From: an uncultured Synergistales bacterium
GTDB lineage: Bacteria; Synergistota; Synergistia; Synergistales; Aminobacteriaceae
Direction of reading: 5' to 3'
DNA length: 64,000 nt
Assembly (NCBI GenBank): GCA_905235735.1
Contig: CAJOMU010000008.1
Coordinates: forward strand, 1-64,000
Shown here piece after piece: positions 37,129 through 46,053 of the stretch; the stretch's first letter is position 1, and each line of letters begins with the position of its first letter. The notes under the pieces were generated by a model. That model made no database searches, was not told the origin of the DNA, and saw only the letters and a list, made by a program, of their open reading frames with translations. A program made the position numbers and the translations under genes.

Positions 37129-37161
37129 AAAAAAACCTCCTCTGTTGTTTTGCAGGGGAGG
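37129..37161 (-). terminator. Terminator after birA-bioY
   Basis: CCTCCCCTG pairs with CAGAGGAGG on the minus strand with one G-T pair, followed by seven T. The same stem may also end the ParA transcript. Confidence 0.8.
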
Positions 37162-37183
37162 CTGTCAATTATTAAGGAGGAAT

Positions 37184-37729
37184 TTAAACTTGCCTGTTCC
37201 ATGTGAAGCTGTTCGGGAAGAATGCAGATAATCTTTGAACTATGAGAGAAGCCAGAATGCTCTTTGCAACATCTCCAGGCATAGGCATAAGGATAAATGA
37301 CACAAGCAATGTCTTAGCTCCTAGTTCACTGCCAAGATAATATTTCGACACGAGATAATAATACGGAATTCCAATTGCATAAATTATCGCGATACCGATA
37401 ACTGCTCCTGTGAACCACGTCATGAAACATGGCCTGTACCTTTCAGCAATGAATCCTGCAATCCATGCGCCCGGAATGAATCCTAAAATATATCCGAACG
37501 TAGGATTTGCAAAAGAACCAGTGAATACAGGAAGACCTATTAACCCTGCCGCAACGTAAACACATACTGATATTGCTCCATACTTACGGCCAAGTACGAG
37601 ACCAGAGAGAACCACGAACAATGTCTGAAGTGTGAGAGGCAGTAACGGAGTCGGAATTCGTATGTGTGTACCGACTGCAATTAATGCCGCGAATAATGCA
37701 CAGAGTACCAAATTTTTTGTAGAGTTCAA
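37184..37729 (-). CDS. bioY: Biotin ECF transporter substrate-binding subunit BioY
   Basis: 181-residue membrane protein with five to six helices that binds biotin for uptake. The BioY hallmarks TPLLPLTLQTLFVVLSGLVLG and YVAAGLIGLPVFTG are present, as is GFIPGAWIAGFIAE. Start is TTG directly abutting the birA stop, with AGGTGA upstream. No biotin synthesis genes are visible, so the organism may depend on uptake. The gene is cotranscribed with birA under a BirA-type operator. Confidence 0.93.
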   Translation of the reverse strand: MNSTKNLVLCALFAALIAVGTHIRIPTPLLPLTLQTLFVVLSGLVLGRKYGAISVCVYVAAGLIGLPVFTGSFANPTFGYILGFIPGAWIAGFIAERYRPCFMTWFTGAVIGIAIIYAIGIPYYYLVSKYYLGSELGAKTLLVSFILMPMPGDVAKSILASLIVQRLSAFFPNSFTWNRQV

Positions 37730-38719
37730 TTATTGATTCACCTTTCTTATCATGAATACTTCTCCTGACCTTAACGTCTCAATTTCTCCTTCGTCATTCA
37801 CAATCACAAGTCCTCCTCTGTCATCAATGCGTTCAACATGGCCTGAGTGATTCATTTCATTCTTCATGTACGTAATATCCTCACCGATTAACATGGAACG
37901 TTCACGGTATGCATCAATGAGTTCTGGAGCATTAAGATTGTCTGCGAAGTCCATAATGTAATCTGCAACACGTGCACATAATTCATCACGTCCGAACATG
38001 CACTCTTCTTTGTCCTGAAAGATTGAACCTGCAATGCCGGAAGTATCGCCTTTAAATTTCTTCGTTGATACGTTTATTCCTATTCCCGTAATAACACTAT
38101 CAATCTCTCCGTTCTCAAAGTTCGTCAATGCCTCAGTGAGTATTCCCGTAATCTTCCTGCCTCTGAAGAAAATATCATTGACCCATTTGATTTTTATCTC
38201 ACCATTTGAAGCCGGATATAACTCTTCAATTGCGAGACATACAGCAACAGCATCAGCAATCGTTATCATCTGAAACTCTGAAGCCTCAATCGTAGGTTTG
38301 AGTATCAATGTCATGTATAATCCCGTTCCCGGAGGAGAGATAAACGTATGGCCATGTCTGCCGCGTCCTGAAGTCTGATGATTCGCCGCTATTAATGTTC
38401 CGTGTGATGCTCCTTCATTCATCGCAAGTTTCTTCGCGTAGTTGTTCGTCGAATCGATTTCATTCAGACAGATTATCCGTGATACTTTAGTGTCTGGTCT
38501 AAGATGTGAAATAACTCCTTCTTTCGTCAGGACATCACTGAACGATTCGAGCTTATATCCTCTGTTGGGAATGGCTTTGATTTTATGCCCGTCATTTCGC
38601 AGTGAGACTATCACTTTCCATATTGCTGCCCTCGTTACATTGAAACGTTCTGCAATTGATTCGCCCGATATAAATTCACCTCGTGAACCTTCGAGCATGT
38701 TTAAAATTTTCGTCTTCAT
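37730..38719 (-). CDS. birA: BirA: biotin-protein ligase and biotin operon repressor
   Basis: 329 residues. The N-terminal winged helix (residues about 1-65: SGESIAERFNVTRAAIWKVI) marks the bifunctional, DNA-binding form. The ligase domain has the biotinyl-AMP loop SGRGRHGHTFISPPGTGLYM and KIKWVNDIFFRGRKITGIL, and the small C-terminal domain follows. It attaches biotin to carboxylases and, with biotinyl-AMP bound, should repress its own operon through the operator at 38750-38781. Confidence 0.95.
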   Translation of the reverse strand: MKTKILNMLEGSRGEFISGESIAERFNVTRAAIWKVIVSLRNDGHKIKAIPNRGYKLESFSDVLTKEGVISHLRPDTKVSRIICLNEIDSTNNYAKKLAMNEGASHGTLIAANHQTSGRGRHGHTFISPPGTGLYMTLILKPTIEASEFQMITIADAVAVCLAIEELYPASNGEIKIKWVNDIFFRGRKITGILTEALTNFENGEIDSVITGIGINVSTKKFKGDTSGIAGSIFQDKEECMFGRDELCARVADYIMDFADNLNAPELIDAYRERSMLIGEDITYMKNEMNHSGHVERIDDRGGLVIVNDEGEIETLRSGEVFMIRKVNQ

Positions 38720-38749
38720 GATGTGAAATATATCACCGTTAATTCAAAC

Positions 38750-38781
38750 TGTAAAACATAGAAATATTTTTATGGTTTACG
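38750..38781. promoter_or_regulatory. Probable BirA operator
   Basis: TGTAAAAC and GGTTTACG form an inverted pair of half sites separated by 16 bases, close to the known BirA pattern TGTAAACC-N14 to 16-GGTTTACA. It lies 31 bases before the birA ATG, where it would overlap the birA-bioY promoter. The divergent XRE gene starts 82 bases away. Confidence 0.75.
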
Positions 38782-38794
38782 TTTCATATCAGCA

Positions 38795-38824
38795 TTGCAG
38801 AAAAAATATTTTCAAGGTTATAAT
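38795..38824 (+). promoter_or_regulatory. Promoter of the XRE regulator gene
   Basis: TTGCAG (38795-38800) and TATAAT (38819-38824), 18 bases apart, about 40 bases before the ATG. Confidence 0.65.
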
Positions 38825-38863
38825 TATGCGCATTAAATCTTTTATGAAACTGGAGCTGTAAAA

Positions 38864-39286
38864 ATGTCATTGGCATTAAACATAAGGATACATAGAAAAA
38901 AGGCAGGACTAACTCAGATAGAATTAGCCGATAAACTTGGAGTATCAATTGCAACATTAAGACGCTGGGAAGCAGGAGAGACTGCACCGAATGGAACACG
39001 TATTATGGAGATTGCTGCGGTTTTGGGAGTTTCGCCTGACGGATTGATTTCGGATTCAGATGGAGCAGATAAGGGAAAAATGTCTGTGATGTATCCTGCA
39101 CATGAAAACAGCGGAGGAATGTTAGTATTTGAGGGAGAAGGCACAAGAATTGAACTTCCCCCTACGGAAAAAGGTTACGAATTGTTTCAGAGACTAATAG
39201 ACAGCATGATGCAGAAGCACGGCATGCTCAAAGATACAAAAGACATCGAAGCACTGCCGGGCTTCACACCAAAACCTAAAAGTTAG
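38864..39286 (+). CDS. XRE family helix-turn-helix regulator
   Basis: 140 residues. The HTH lies at residues 5-60 (RIHRKKAGLTQIELADKLGV, SIATLRRWEAGETAPNGTRI). The rest, about 80 residues, is a short polar domain with SDGADKGK and IELPPTEKGYELFQRLI, with no recognised fold. It is a single gene divergent from birA, and its end overlaps the convergent DUF533 gene by four bases. The targets are unknown. Confidence 0.88.
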   Translation: MSLALNIRIHRKKAGLTQIELADKLGVSIATLRRWEAGETAPNGTRIMEIAAVLGVSPDGLISDSDGADKGKMSVMYPAHENSGGMLVFEGEGTRIELPPTEKGYELFQRLIDSMMQKHGMLKDTKDIEALPGFTPKPKS

Positions 39287-40011
39287 CGCATATATTCTTT
39301 GCTGTTAGGGCCTGTGAGCTGTTCAATGTTCTGCACGACCTGCTGGCTTAATCCCATAGCCTTCGCAAGTTTGTCGAGATACTGCCTCTCTGCGTCAGTG
39401 TCAACATCAATGGCCATAAGTGAGGCAGAATAAATTTGAGCTGCTAATTCAGGTCTTCCCTGTGCGGCTGAAACTATCTTTGCGGTCTCCATTGGCCCCT
39501 GTAATTTCTGGAGGACATAATTCATTCCTTCTTGGCCAGTTCCTGAACTCTTGATGCTGTTCATGATTCTGTTGAACTCGTCAGAATCAACTTGTCCGTC
39601 AGCTTTTGCTGCGTCAATCATCGCAAGAAGAATGATCTCTGCATCACTTGCCTGCTGCTGAGGAGTTGCGGGCGTATATGCCTGAGCATTTAAACCTGAT
39701 GATGATGAACCGCCCATTGAACTTTTGAGTGCCTTATATGCCATCATTCCGAGTAAGCCCATCATGCCACCGCCGAGAGAATTCATCGTTGTGCTGTTTG
39801 ATCTTCCCATTAGTGCACCGAGAAGCGCACCTATTCCTCCTGCCGCGAGATTATCTCCGCCTACTCTCTGTTTCATGCTCTGACCTGCTCCCATAAGTGA
39901 GCCGAGTAAATCCTGAATGCCTCCTCCTGCATTAGACATTCTTTGCGATGCTGATGGTGATGAAGCAGTAGTGCCTTGAATCATAGAGCCGAGTAAACTC
40001 ATGAAATCCAT
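39283..40011 (-). CDS. DUF533 / TerB-like tellurite-resistance domain protein
   Basis: 242 residues. The N-terminal half is Gly/Ser/Met-rich with short hydrophobic segments (GGIGALLGALMG, LGGGMMGLLGMMAYKAL), and the C-terminal half is a helical TerB-like domain (EIILLAMIDAAKADGQVDSDEF ... IYSASLMAIDVDTDAERQYLDKLA). This layout matches DUF533 proteins such as YebE. Two terD genes lie about 18 kb away, and TerB and TerD domains are often part of the same stress network. The role is unknown. Confidence 0.8.
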   Translation of the reverse strand: MDFMSLLGSMIQGTTASSPSASQRMSNAGGGIQDLLGSLMGAGQSMKQRVGGDNLAAGGIGALLGALMGRSNSTTMNSLGGGMMGLLGMMAYKALKSSMGGSSSSGLNAQAYTPATPQQQASDAEIILLAMIDAAKADGQVDSDEFNRIMNSIKSSGTGQEGMNYVLQKLQGPMETAKIVSAAQGRPELAAQIYSASLMAIDVDTDAERQYLDKLAKAMGLSQQVVQNIEQLTGPNSKEYMR

Positions 40012-40075
40012 GAAAATATTTCTCCCTTCATTGCTAAAAATTTATTGTCGAAAAGATTTTAGCATGATTAATCCC

Positions 40076-42346
40076 TCACGCTAATGCCTTGTTCAATTCG
40101 TCCCAGTCCATATTACGCGCGGCCTTCTCTATTGCATCAAAGCGTGATGATTCTGATTCGGGTATCTTATATTTCCTCGCCTGTTCTATTATTCCGTCTA
40201 TCGAATCAATATCGAAACTGTATGCAAATTCCTTTATTGCCTCGTAAATTTCGTTGAGTTCTTCAGGTGATATTTCAGGAAGGTTTTCATCGTTAAGACC
40301 GAAATATTCAGCCAGCTTATCTTTGTAGGCTCTGTACTCCTCAAGCAATGCAGGTGTACGTTCATAAATTTGCTTTATGCTTTCGTCTGATGATTTATCT
40401 CCGCATTCTTCGAGATATTTTGCCTCCTCCGATAACCCTGACGCACCGATTAATCTTGCTGAACTCTTCAATGCATGAACTCTGATTGTGTAGTTCCGTA
40501 TGTCATGTTCACGAAGGAACTTCTCGATGTCAGACGCATTTGAATCTATCGACTGGCAGAATGTACGAAGTGTTTTCTCTAAAATCTCTTCAGTTGCACA
40601 GAACTTCACAGCGTCAGAATAATTCAGGCTCTCTATATTGCCGTAAAGCTCCTGAAGTTTCGTTGCCTCTTCATGAACTTCATCTTCAGGTTCATCATGA
40701 GACATAATGATTTTCTCCTGCGGAAGATATTTCATCAATGCGTCTTCAAGGTCTGAACCTTCAACAGGTTTCGTAATGTAATCATTGAATCCCTGACTCA
40801 AATATTTTTCTCGTGCACCGCTCACTGCATCTGCCGTAAGACATATAACAGGTGTATTGATGTTCATTCCTTCAGTCTGATGTTTTATTGCTCTCATTGC
40901 CTCTGTGCCATTCATCTCCGGCATCATCTGATCCATGAATATCAAATCATAGTGAGTTTTCTCAGTCAATCTCAATGCTTCCTTTCCACCTGGAGCAGTA
41001 TCAATCTTAACCTTTGTTCTTTCGAGTAAACTTGTCTCGACAATGAGATTCATCTGAGTATCATCAACGAAGAGTACTCTTGCATTAGGTGCATGAAATG
41101 TCTCACGGTATGACTTGTTGTTTGCCGTGCTGTCATTGAAGAGTGAGCCTATGTTATAGTTCACGGGAACGAAATCAGTTTTGCCGTTATCAATCTTCGC
41201 ATAATTTATGATGTCGTTTATTATTGAGAGTAAACTTTTTCCTGCCTTCTCAACATCAGCGGCATATGATTCTATTTTGCGGTTTGATGCCTCACGTAAA
41301 ATCATCTCATTCATTCCTAGAATCGCATTTATCGGTGTGCGTATTTCATGCGACATGTTGGATAAGAATACACTTTTTGCACGGCTGCTCTCTTCAGCCT
41401 TTTCCTTTGCGGCCTGTAGTTCACGCGAATGAATATCAGCGTCTCTCATGTTACGATAAAGGAGAGCTATGCATATCAGCAGAAACGTAATGAACATTGC
41501 CGCGAACACAAACGCAGTCATAAACATTGGGTTATCTTCAATCATGCTTTTTATGGTTATGTTCTGGTATCTGTGAGTTATCCATTTATGTTCAAGCTCA
41601 TCAATCATGCCTTCCTTCTGCATATCACTGATGACTTCATTCATTCGTATTCTGAGTGAATCATTTCCTGCCTTCAGTGCTATTGCTCCGTATACATGGC
41701 CTACAGCATAACTTGATTTGAAATCCGTCATGTTAAGTTTAGCGAGGAACATATTGCCGACTTGTATGGGGCATATACCGAAGTCATAAGTACCCTTTTT
41801 GAGTTCCTCGAAAATTTTCGCGTATGAATTTATGTATGTCATATTGTCATCGAGGCCAAGTTCCGAAAGTCTGTGAAGTGATGCAATTCTTTTCCCATAA
41901 AGCTCAGGAACAGAATGAATTTCTTTCCGTCCGTAAACTACATACTGCTTTTCTATCGTTGGGAGTGTTGCAGTCATTCTAGGATCATCAGCAACTGAAT
42001 CTGTTTCCATGTTCAATATTGCATCTGCTTTCCCGTCTAAGAAATTTTGATTCACCGAAGGCCAGTCCATTAACTTCAGATCAAGATTCATGTGAAGACG
42101 ATTAGCTATTTCCGCAATGAGTTCTACATCCATACCTGCATAGTTTCCGTTATGGTCAACGTAAGAGAAGGGTTCATAATCGATGTCAGTTACAACGTGA
42201 AGAGTATCATCATAGGTATTATGAGCGTGAATCGTTACTGTAGGTTCTGTTCTGAAAGTACCAGATAGGTATAAGAAAGTGAAAGCTGTCCCTGCGAAGA
42301 AAACGAAGAGGCAGATAATACTTGCTGTAAAAATTTTTCTTTTCAT
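40076..42346 (-). CDS. Hybrid sensor: solute-binding domain, HisKA, receiver and HPt, without an ATPase domain
   Basis: 756 residues. An N-terminal membrane helix is followed by a SBP_bac_3 periplasmic domain (about 45-275: [20 protein letters not shown]). A second membrane helix is followed by HisKA with the phosphorylatable His ([17 protein letters not shown]). About 50 residues later a receiver begins ([16 protein letters not shown]; acceptor Asp in [13 protein letters not shown]), and a C-terminal HPt domain carries [15 protein letters not shown]. The HATPase domain expected between HisKA and the receiver is missing, with no frameshift. It would not phosphorylate itself and might act in trans or as a phosphate sink. 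It is divergent from citDEF, so citrate sensing is conceivable. Confidence 0.85.
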   Translation of the reverse strand: MKRKIFTASIICLFVFFAGTAFTFLYLSGTFRTEPTVTIHAHNTYDDTLHVVTDIDYEPFSYVDHNGNYAGMDVELIAEIANRLHMNLDLKLMDWPSVNQNFLDGKADAILNMETDSVADDPRMTATLPTIEKQYVVYGRKEIHSVPELYGKRIASLHRLSELGLDDNMTYINSYAKIFEELKKGTYDFGICPIQVGNMFLAKLNMTDFKSSYAVGHVYGAIALKAGNDSLRIRMNEVISDMQKEGMIDELEHKWITHRYQNITIKSMIEDNPMFMTAFVFAAMFITFLLICIALLYRNMRDADIHSRELQAAKEKAEESSRAKSVFLSNMSHEIRTPINAILGMNEMILREASNRKIESYAADVEKAGKSLLSIINDIINYAKIDNGKTDFVPVNYNIGSLFNDSTANNKSYRETFHAPNARVLFVDDTQMNLIVETSLLERTKVKIDTAPGGKEALRLTEKTHYDLIFMDQMMPEMNGTEAMRAIKHQTEGMNINTPVICLTADAVSGAREKYLSQGFNDYITKPVEGSDLEDALMKYLPQEKIIMSHDEPEDEVHEEATKLQELYGNIESLNYSDAVKFCATEEILEKTLRTFCQSIDSNASDIEKFLREHDIRNYTIRVHALKSSARLIGASGLSEEAKYLEECGDKSSDESIKQIYERTPALLEEYRAYKDKLAEYFGLNDENLPEISPEELNEIYEAIKEFAYSFDIDSIDGIIEQARKYKIPESESSRFDAIEKAARNMDWDELNKALA

Positions 42347-42512
42347 GAATATCAGCCGCCTTAATATTGTATTAGTTTACGATATTATAGACAGAATGCG
42401 CGAAAATTCTTAATGCCTGAAAGAAAACAGCATGATAAAATCATAAAAAATTAATCCCCAAATTTAGAAATCACAGATACAATTTAATTAAATTCAGGAG
42501 GTGTTCATTCAA

Positions 42513-42821
42513 ATGGAGTTAAAAGCAGTAGGGACTGCCGGAACTCTTGAGTCAAGCGACGTAATGATAACGCTTGAACCCAGAGACAGCGGCGGAATTG
42601 ATTTAACTCTTGAAAGCTCCGTGCTCAATCAGTATGGCCGACAGATAAAGGCAGAAGTATTAGCATCACTTGAGAGGCTCGGAGTGAAAAACGCAAAGGT
42701 AATCGTCAATGATCATGGTGCACTCGACTGCACGATTAAGGCACGTGTTGAATGTGCATTCTATCGCGGCTGCGGCTGTGATATGGACGGTCGATTTGAC
42801 TGGGGAGGTGTAATAAGATAA
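42513..42821 (+). CDS. citD: Citrate lyase acyl carrier protein (gamma subunit)
   Basis: 102 residues that carry the phosphoribosyl-dephospho-CoA arm of citrate lyase. AVGTAGTLESSDVMITLEP contains Ser14, the usual attachment site, and the protein ends in the typical Cys/Asp/Gly-containing tail. Start is ATG 42513, ten bases after CAGGAGG; an earlier GTG at 42501 is part of that ribosome site. It overlaps citE by one base. Confidence 0.93.
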   Translation: MELKAVGTAGTLESSDVMITLEPRDSGGIDLTLESSVLNQYGRQIKAEVLASLERLGVKNAKVIVNDHGALDCTIKARVECAFYRGCGCDMDGRFDWGGVIR

Positions 42822-43738
42822 TGAGTATACCGAGACCAAAACCTGAGAGATTCAGACTTCGTCGTACAATGATGTTCATGAACGCACAGAAGCCGGGACT
42901 CATTAAGGACGCTTATATCTATGGAGCAGATTCAATAATGCTTGACCTTGAAGATGCGGTTGCAGAGAATCAGAAAGACAGCGCAAGGTTCTCACTGTAT
43001 CACGCACTGAAGGAAATCGATTACGGTAACACAGAGGTTATCGTTCGCATTAACGGACTTGATACTCCTCACTGGAAGGAAGACATTCGTGTTTGCGTTG
43101 CTGGAGGCTGTGACGGAATCAGAATCGCGAAGACAGAATCAGCACATGATGTACAGGTTGTAGATGCGGCAGTAACGGAAGCAGAGAAAGAATTCGGCGT
43201 TGAAGTCGGACGTACATTATTAATGGCAGCACTCGAAAGCCCGAAAGGTGTATTGAATGCAGTTGAAATATGCCAGGCATCACCGAGATTATTCGGAGTA
43301 GCATTATCTGGCGGAGATTACAGAAAGTGTATGCAGGTGAAAGTTATTCCCGGCGGAATCGAAATGTTATTTGCGAGAGGCTTCATGCTCAATGCGGCAC
43401 GTGCGGCAGGCATTCAATGCTTCGATACGGTCTTCACGAATTTAAACGATGATGAAGGCTTCCGTGCAGAAGTGAAACAGAATGTAGAAATGGGCTTTGA
43501 CGGCAAATCATTAATCAACCCGAAGCAGATTCAGATAGTACATGAGATGCTTGCACCGACACAAAAGGAAATTGCAGAGGCAGAAAAGATTGTACGTGCG
43601 TTCCGTGAACATGCAAGCGAGGGAGTTGGAGTATTCACTCTCGACAATGGAAAGATGATAGACATAGCTTTTGTACCTGGTGCTGAAAGAGTAATCAAGT
43701 TAGCAAAAGCCAGCGGAATATACGAGGGGGATCTTTAA
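42821..43738 (+). CDS. citE: Citryl-CoA lyase (citrate lyase beta subunit)
   Basis: 305 residues. It cleaves the citryl thioester to acetyl-ACP and oxaloacetate. The TIM-barrel family motifs are RTMMFMNAQKPGLIKDAYIYGAD (start), DLEDAVAENQKDSAR (metal Glu/Asp), VRINGLDTP, AALESPKGVLNAVEI (Glu) and GFDGKSLINPKQI. The length matches CitE. GGAGGGGATC-like ribosome sites link it to citF. Confidence 0.95.
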   Translation: MSIPRPKPERFRLRRTMMFMNAQKPGLIKDAYIYGADSIMLDLEDAVAENQKDSARFSLYHALKEIDYGNTEVIVRINGLDTPHWKEDIRVCVAGGCDGIRIAKTESAHDVQVVDAAVTEAEKEFGVEVGRTLLMAALESPKGVLNAVEICQASPRLFGVALSGGDYRKCMQVKVIPGGIEMLFARGFMLNAARAAGIQCFDTVFTNLNDDEGFRAEVKQNVEMGFDGKSLINPKQIQIVHEMLAPTQKEIAEAEKIVRAFREHASEGVGVFTLDNGKMIDIAFVPGAERVIKLAKASGIYEGDL

Positions 43739-43740
43739 AG

Positions 43741-45312
43741 ATGAAAAACGCAGTAGGAAGAGAGATACCCAAAGAAGCATTAGCAGTGGAGTTGAAGAAC
43801 GGCAGAAAGTATGAGCCGTATCATGGTAAGGGTTACCGTGATGGCAAGTACATAAAGAAGGCAGGCCCTACAAGCAGAATTTACCAGAAGCCACAGGAAA
43901 GCAAATTACTTCCGTCAATACGTGATGCAATAATCGCAACAGGACTTAAAGACGGAATGACAGTATCGTTCCATCATCATTTCAGAGACGGAGATTATAT
44001 CGTGAACATGGTGATGAAGGAAATCGTGGACTTGGGCATAAAGGACATAACGATAGCGGCATCAAGTTTAGGTTCTGCGCATGACCCAATAGCGGATTAC
44101 ATTGAACAGGGAATAGTAACGGGAATTCAGACATCAGGAATTCGCGGCAGAATGGGTGATGTTGTATCACACGGAAAACTGAAGACCCCGGCGATTTTGC
44201 GCTCACACGGAGGGCGCGTTCGTGCAATCGAGGAAGGCGACGTGCATATTGATGTTGCGTTCATCGGTGCGCCTACGTCGGACGAGTACGGCAATGCCAG
44301 GGCAGTCGGCGGAAAGAGTGATTGCGGAGTTCTCGGCTATCCCGTAGTTGACTCGGAATATGCGGACAAGGTTGTAGTCATCACAGATACACTTGTTCCG
44401 TATCCCAACTTCCCTCCCAGCATTCACGGAATCAACGTAGATTACGTAGTGAAAGTTGACGAGATAGGCAACCCGAAGAAGATTGCGTCAGCGGCGGCAA
44501 GAATGACCCAGAACCCAAGAGATTTAATGATGGCGGAGAACACAGCAAAAGTCATGGCGGCGACTCCGTGGTTCAAAGACGGCTTCAGCTTCCAGACAGG
44601 AGCAGGCGGGCCTTCATTGGCAGTGAACAGATTCCTTGAGCCTTTGATGGACGAGAAAGGAATCAAAATGGCGTGGGCAATCGGAGGAATCACAGGGCCT
44701 ATATGTGAGTTACAGCGGAAGGGCAAAGTCGGAAAGATTATTGACGTTCAGGATTTTGATGTTGCGGCAATTGAAGACATTCGCACGAATCCGAATCACT
44801 TCGAGATGACAGCAAGCGAGTATGCGAACCCAGCGAACAAAGGAGCGTTCGTGAATAAACTTGACTTCGTTGTACTTGCGGCACTTGAGGTTGATATAGA
44901 CTTCAATGTGAACGTCATTACAGGTTCAGATGGTGTGTTACGCGGTGCACCTGGTGGACATCCAGATACAGCAGAAGGTGCGAAATGCTGTGTGATAGTT
45001 ACGCCATTAACGCGCGGACGTATGGCAACAATCTGCGAGCATGTAGTTACGGTTACTACACCAGGCGATTGCGTTGATGTTGTGGTTACGGATTATGGGA
45101 CTGCGGTGAATCCTGCACGAAAAGACATCATTGAGGCACTTGATAAGGCGGGGATAAAGCATGTACCGATAAAGGAGCTTCAGGAGAAGGCATATTCGCT
45201 TGTGGGTAAGCCAGATGATTTGCAGTGGAAGGATAAAGTGGTAGCGATTCTTGAGGCAAGAGACGGAACGATCCTTGATGTAGTGCGAGAGATTAAGCCC
45301 TACGAGAATTAG
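43741..45312 (+). CDS. citF: Citrate lyase alpha subunit (citrate CoA-transferase)
   Basis: 523 residues. It exchanges the acetyl group on the carrier arm for citrate. Family landmarks include RDAIIATGLKDGMTVSFHHHFRDGD, the GSAHDP region, VDVAFIGAP-type segments and GAPGGHPDTAEGAKCCVIVTPL. It is the last gene of citDEF and is followed by a strong terminator. The activating genes citC, citX and citG are not in the window, so maturation must be encoded elsewhere. Confidence 0.95.
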   Translation: MKNAVGREIPKEALAVELKNGRKYEPYHGKGYRDGKYIKKAGPTSRIYQKPQESKLLPSIRDAIIATGLKDGMTVSFHHHFRDGDYIVNMVMKEIVDLGIKDITIAASSLGSAHDPIADYIEQGIVTGIQTSGIRGRMGDVVSHGKLKTPAILRSHGGRVRAIEEGDVHIDVAFIGAPTSDEYGNARAVGGKSDCGVLGYPVVDSEYADKVVVITDTLVPYPNFPPSIHGINVDYVVKVDEIGNPKKIASAAARMTQNPRDLMMAENTAKVMAATPWFKDGFSFQTGAGGPSLAVNRFLEPLMDEKGIKMAWAIGGITGPICELQRKGKVGKIIDVQDFDVAAIEDIRTNPNHFEMTASEYANPANKGAFVNKLDFVVLAALEVDIDFNVNVITGSDGVLRGAPGGHPDTAEGAKCCVIVTPLTRGRMATICEHVVTVTTPGDCVDVVVTDYGTAVNPARKDIIEALDKAGIKHVPIKELQEKAYSLVGKPDDLQWKDKVVAILEARDGTILDVVREIKPYEN

Positions 45313-45331
45313 AACATAACATAAAAATTTT

Positions 45332-45365
45332 CTCCCTCATTGTCATAATATGAGGGAGTTTTTTG
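45332..45365 (+). terminator. Terminator of the citDEF operon
   Basis: CTCCCTCA pairs perfectly with TGAGGGAG over an 11-base loop, followed by six T. Confidence 0.92.
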
Positions 45366-45370
45366 TCTGC

Positions 45371-45376
45371 TATAAT
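45371..45376 (+). promoter_or_regulatory. Extended -10 promoter of the toxin-antitoxin pair
   Basis: TGCTATAAT, an extended -10 box directly after the citDEF terminator and 25 bases before the antitoxin ATG. The leader would be very short. Confidence 0.55.
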
Positions 45377-45400
45377 TTTTTTCACAAGGAGGTTTTGTAT

Positions 45401-45601
45401 ATGATTATTGATGATGAAACATTCGTAGTCCCTGCTGATCTGCCTCTTGCTGTTGAAGAGGGATATTTGATGCCAGCTCTTGATGCACTGAAGAGATTTC
45501 AGGAACAGATGAAAAATGAAGGAGCGAGAGCAGGTTTTTCCAATGATGAAGATGTTGCAGAATGGATTTCAGAGTCTAGACGCATGGAAGAAATATCATG
45601 A
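45401..45601 (+). CDS. Putative antitoxin of the PIN toxin
   Basis: 66-residue acidic protein (MIIDDETFVVPADLP ... DVAEWISESRRMEEIS). It starts at ATG 45401, nine bases after AAGGAGG, and overlaps the PIN gene by four bases, as antitoxins commonly do. There is no clear DNA-binding domain; the C-terminal helix could be the toxin-binding part. The call rests on size, charge and context. Confidence 0.7.
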   Translation: MIIDDETFVVPADLPLAVEEGYLMPALDALKRFQEQMKNEGARAGFSNDEDVAEWISESRRMEEIS

Positions 45602-46011
45602 AGATAATGATAGACACAAATGTAATAATATCTGCTGTACTTAATCCATCTGGCAGAGCTTCTGAAGCACTCGTTAAAGCACTGGAAAAACCATTTGAAC
45701 CTGTAGTTTGCAACTATATACTTGATGAGCTTCACAAAAAGTTTATAGAGAAGTTTCCTCATAAGATAATGGAATTAGAGGCGTTTTTGTACCATATGCT
45801 GCGAGTCGTTCTTGTAGTTCCGACACCTGAATTAAAATTTTCCTCCGAAGATAAAATACGCGACATAAAAGACCGTCCTATACTGAGAGCTGCCCTTAAT
45901 GCCACAGTTGATTATCTGCTTACCGGCGACAAAGATTTTCTTGATTCTGATGTTAAGTTTCCGCGCATAATAAGCGTTCAGGATTTTATTAGTTTGGAGG
46001 CTATGGTTTAA
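45598..46011 (+). CDS. PIN domain ribonuclease toxin
   Basis: 137 residues of the COG1569-type PIN family. It has MIDTNVIISAVLN (first Asp), ILDELHKKF (Glu), IKDRPILRAALNATVDYLLTGDKDFLD (last two acidic positions) and a closing strand. It is predicted to cut RNA, with activity blocked by the preceding gene's product. Confidence 0.85.
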   Translation: MKIMIDTNVIISAVLNPSGRASEALVKALEKPFEPVVCNYILDELHKKFIEKFPHKIMELEAFLYHMLRVVLVVPTPELKFSSEDKIRDIKDRPILRAALNATVDYLLTGDKDFLDSDVKFPRIISVQDFISLEAMV

Positions 46012-46053
46012 CCCCCTCAAAAAAATATCTGCGAGTGAGTTGTATTGTCGTCT

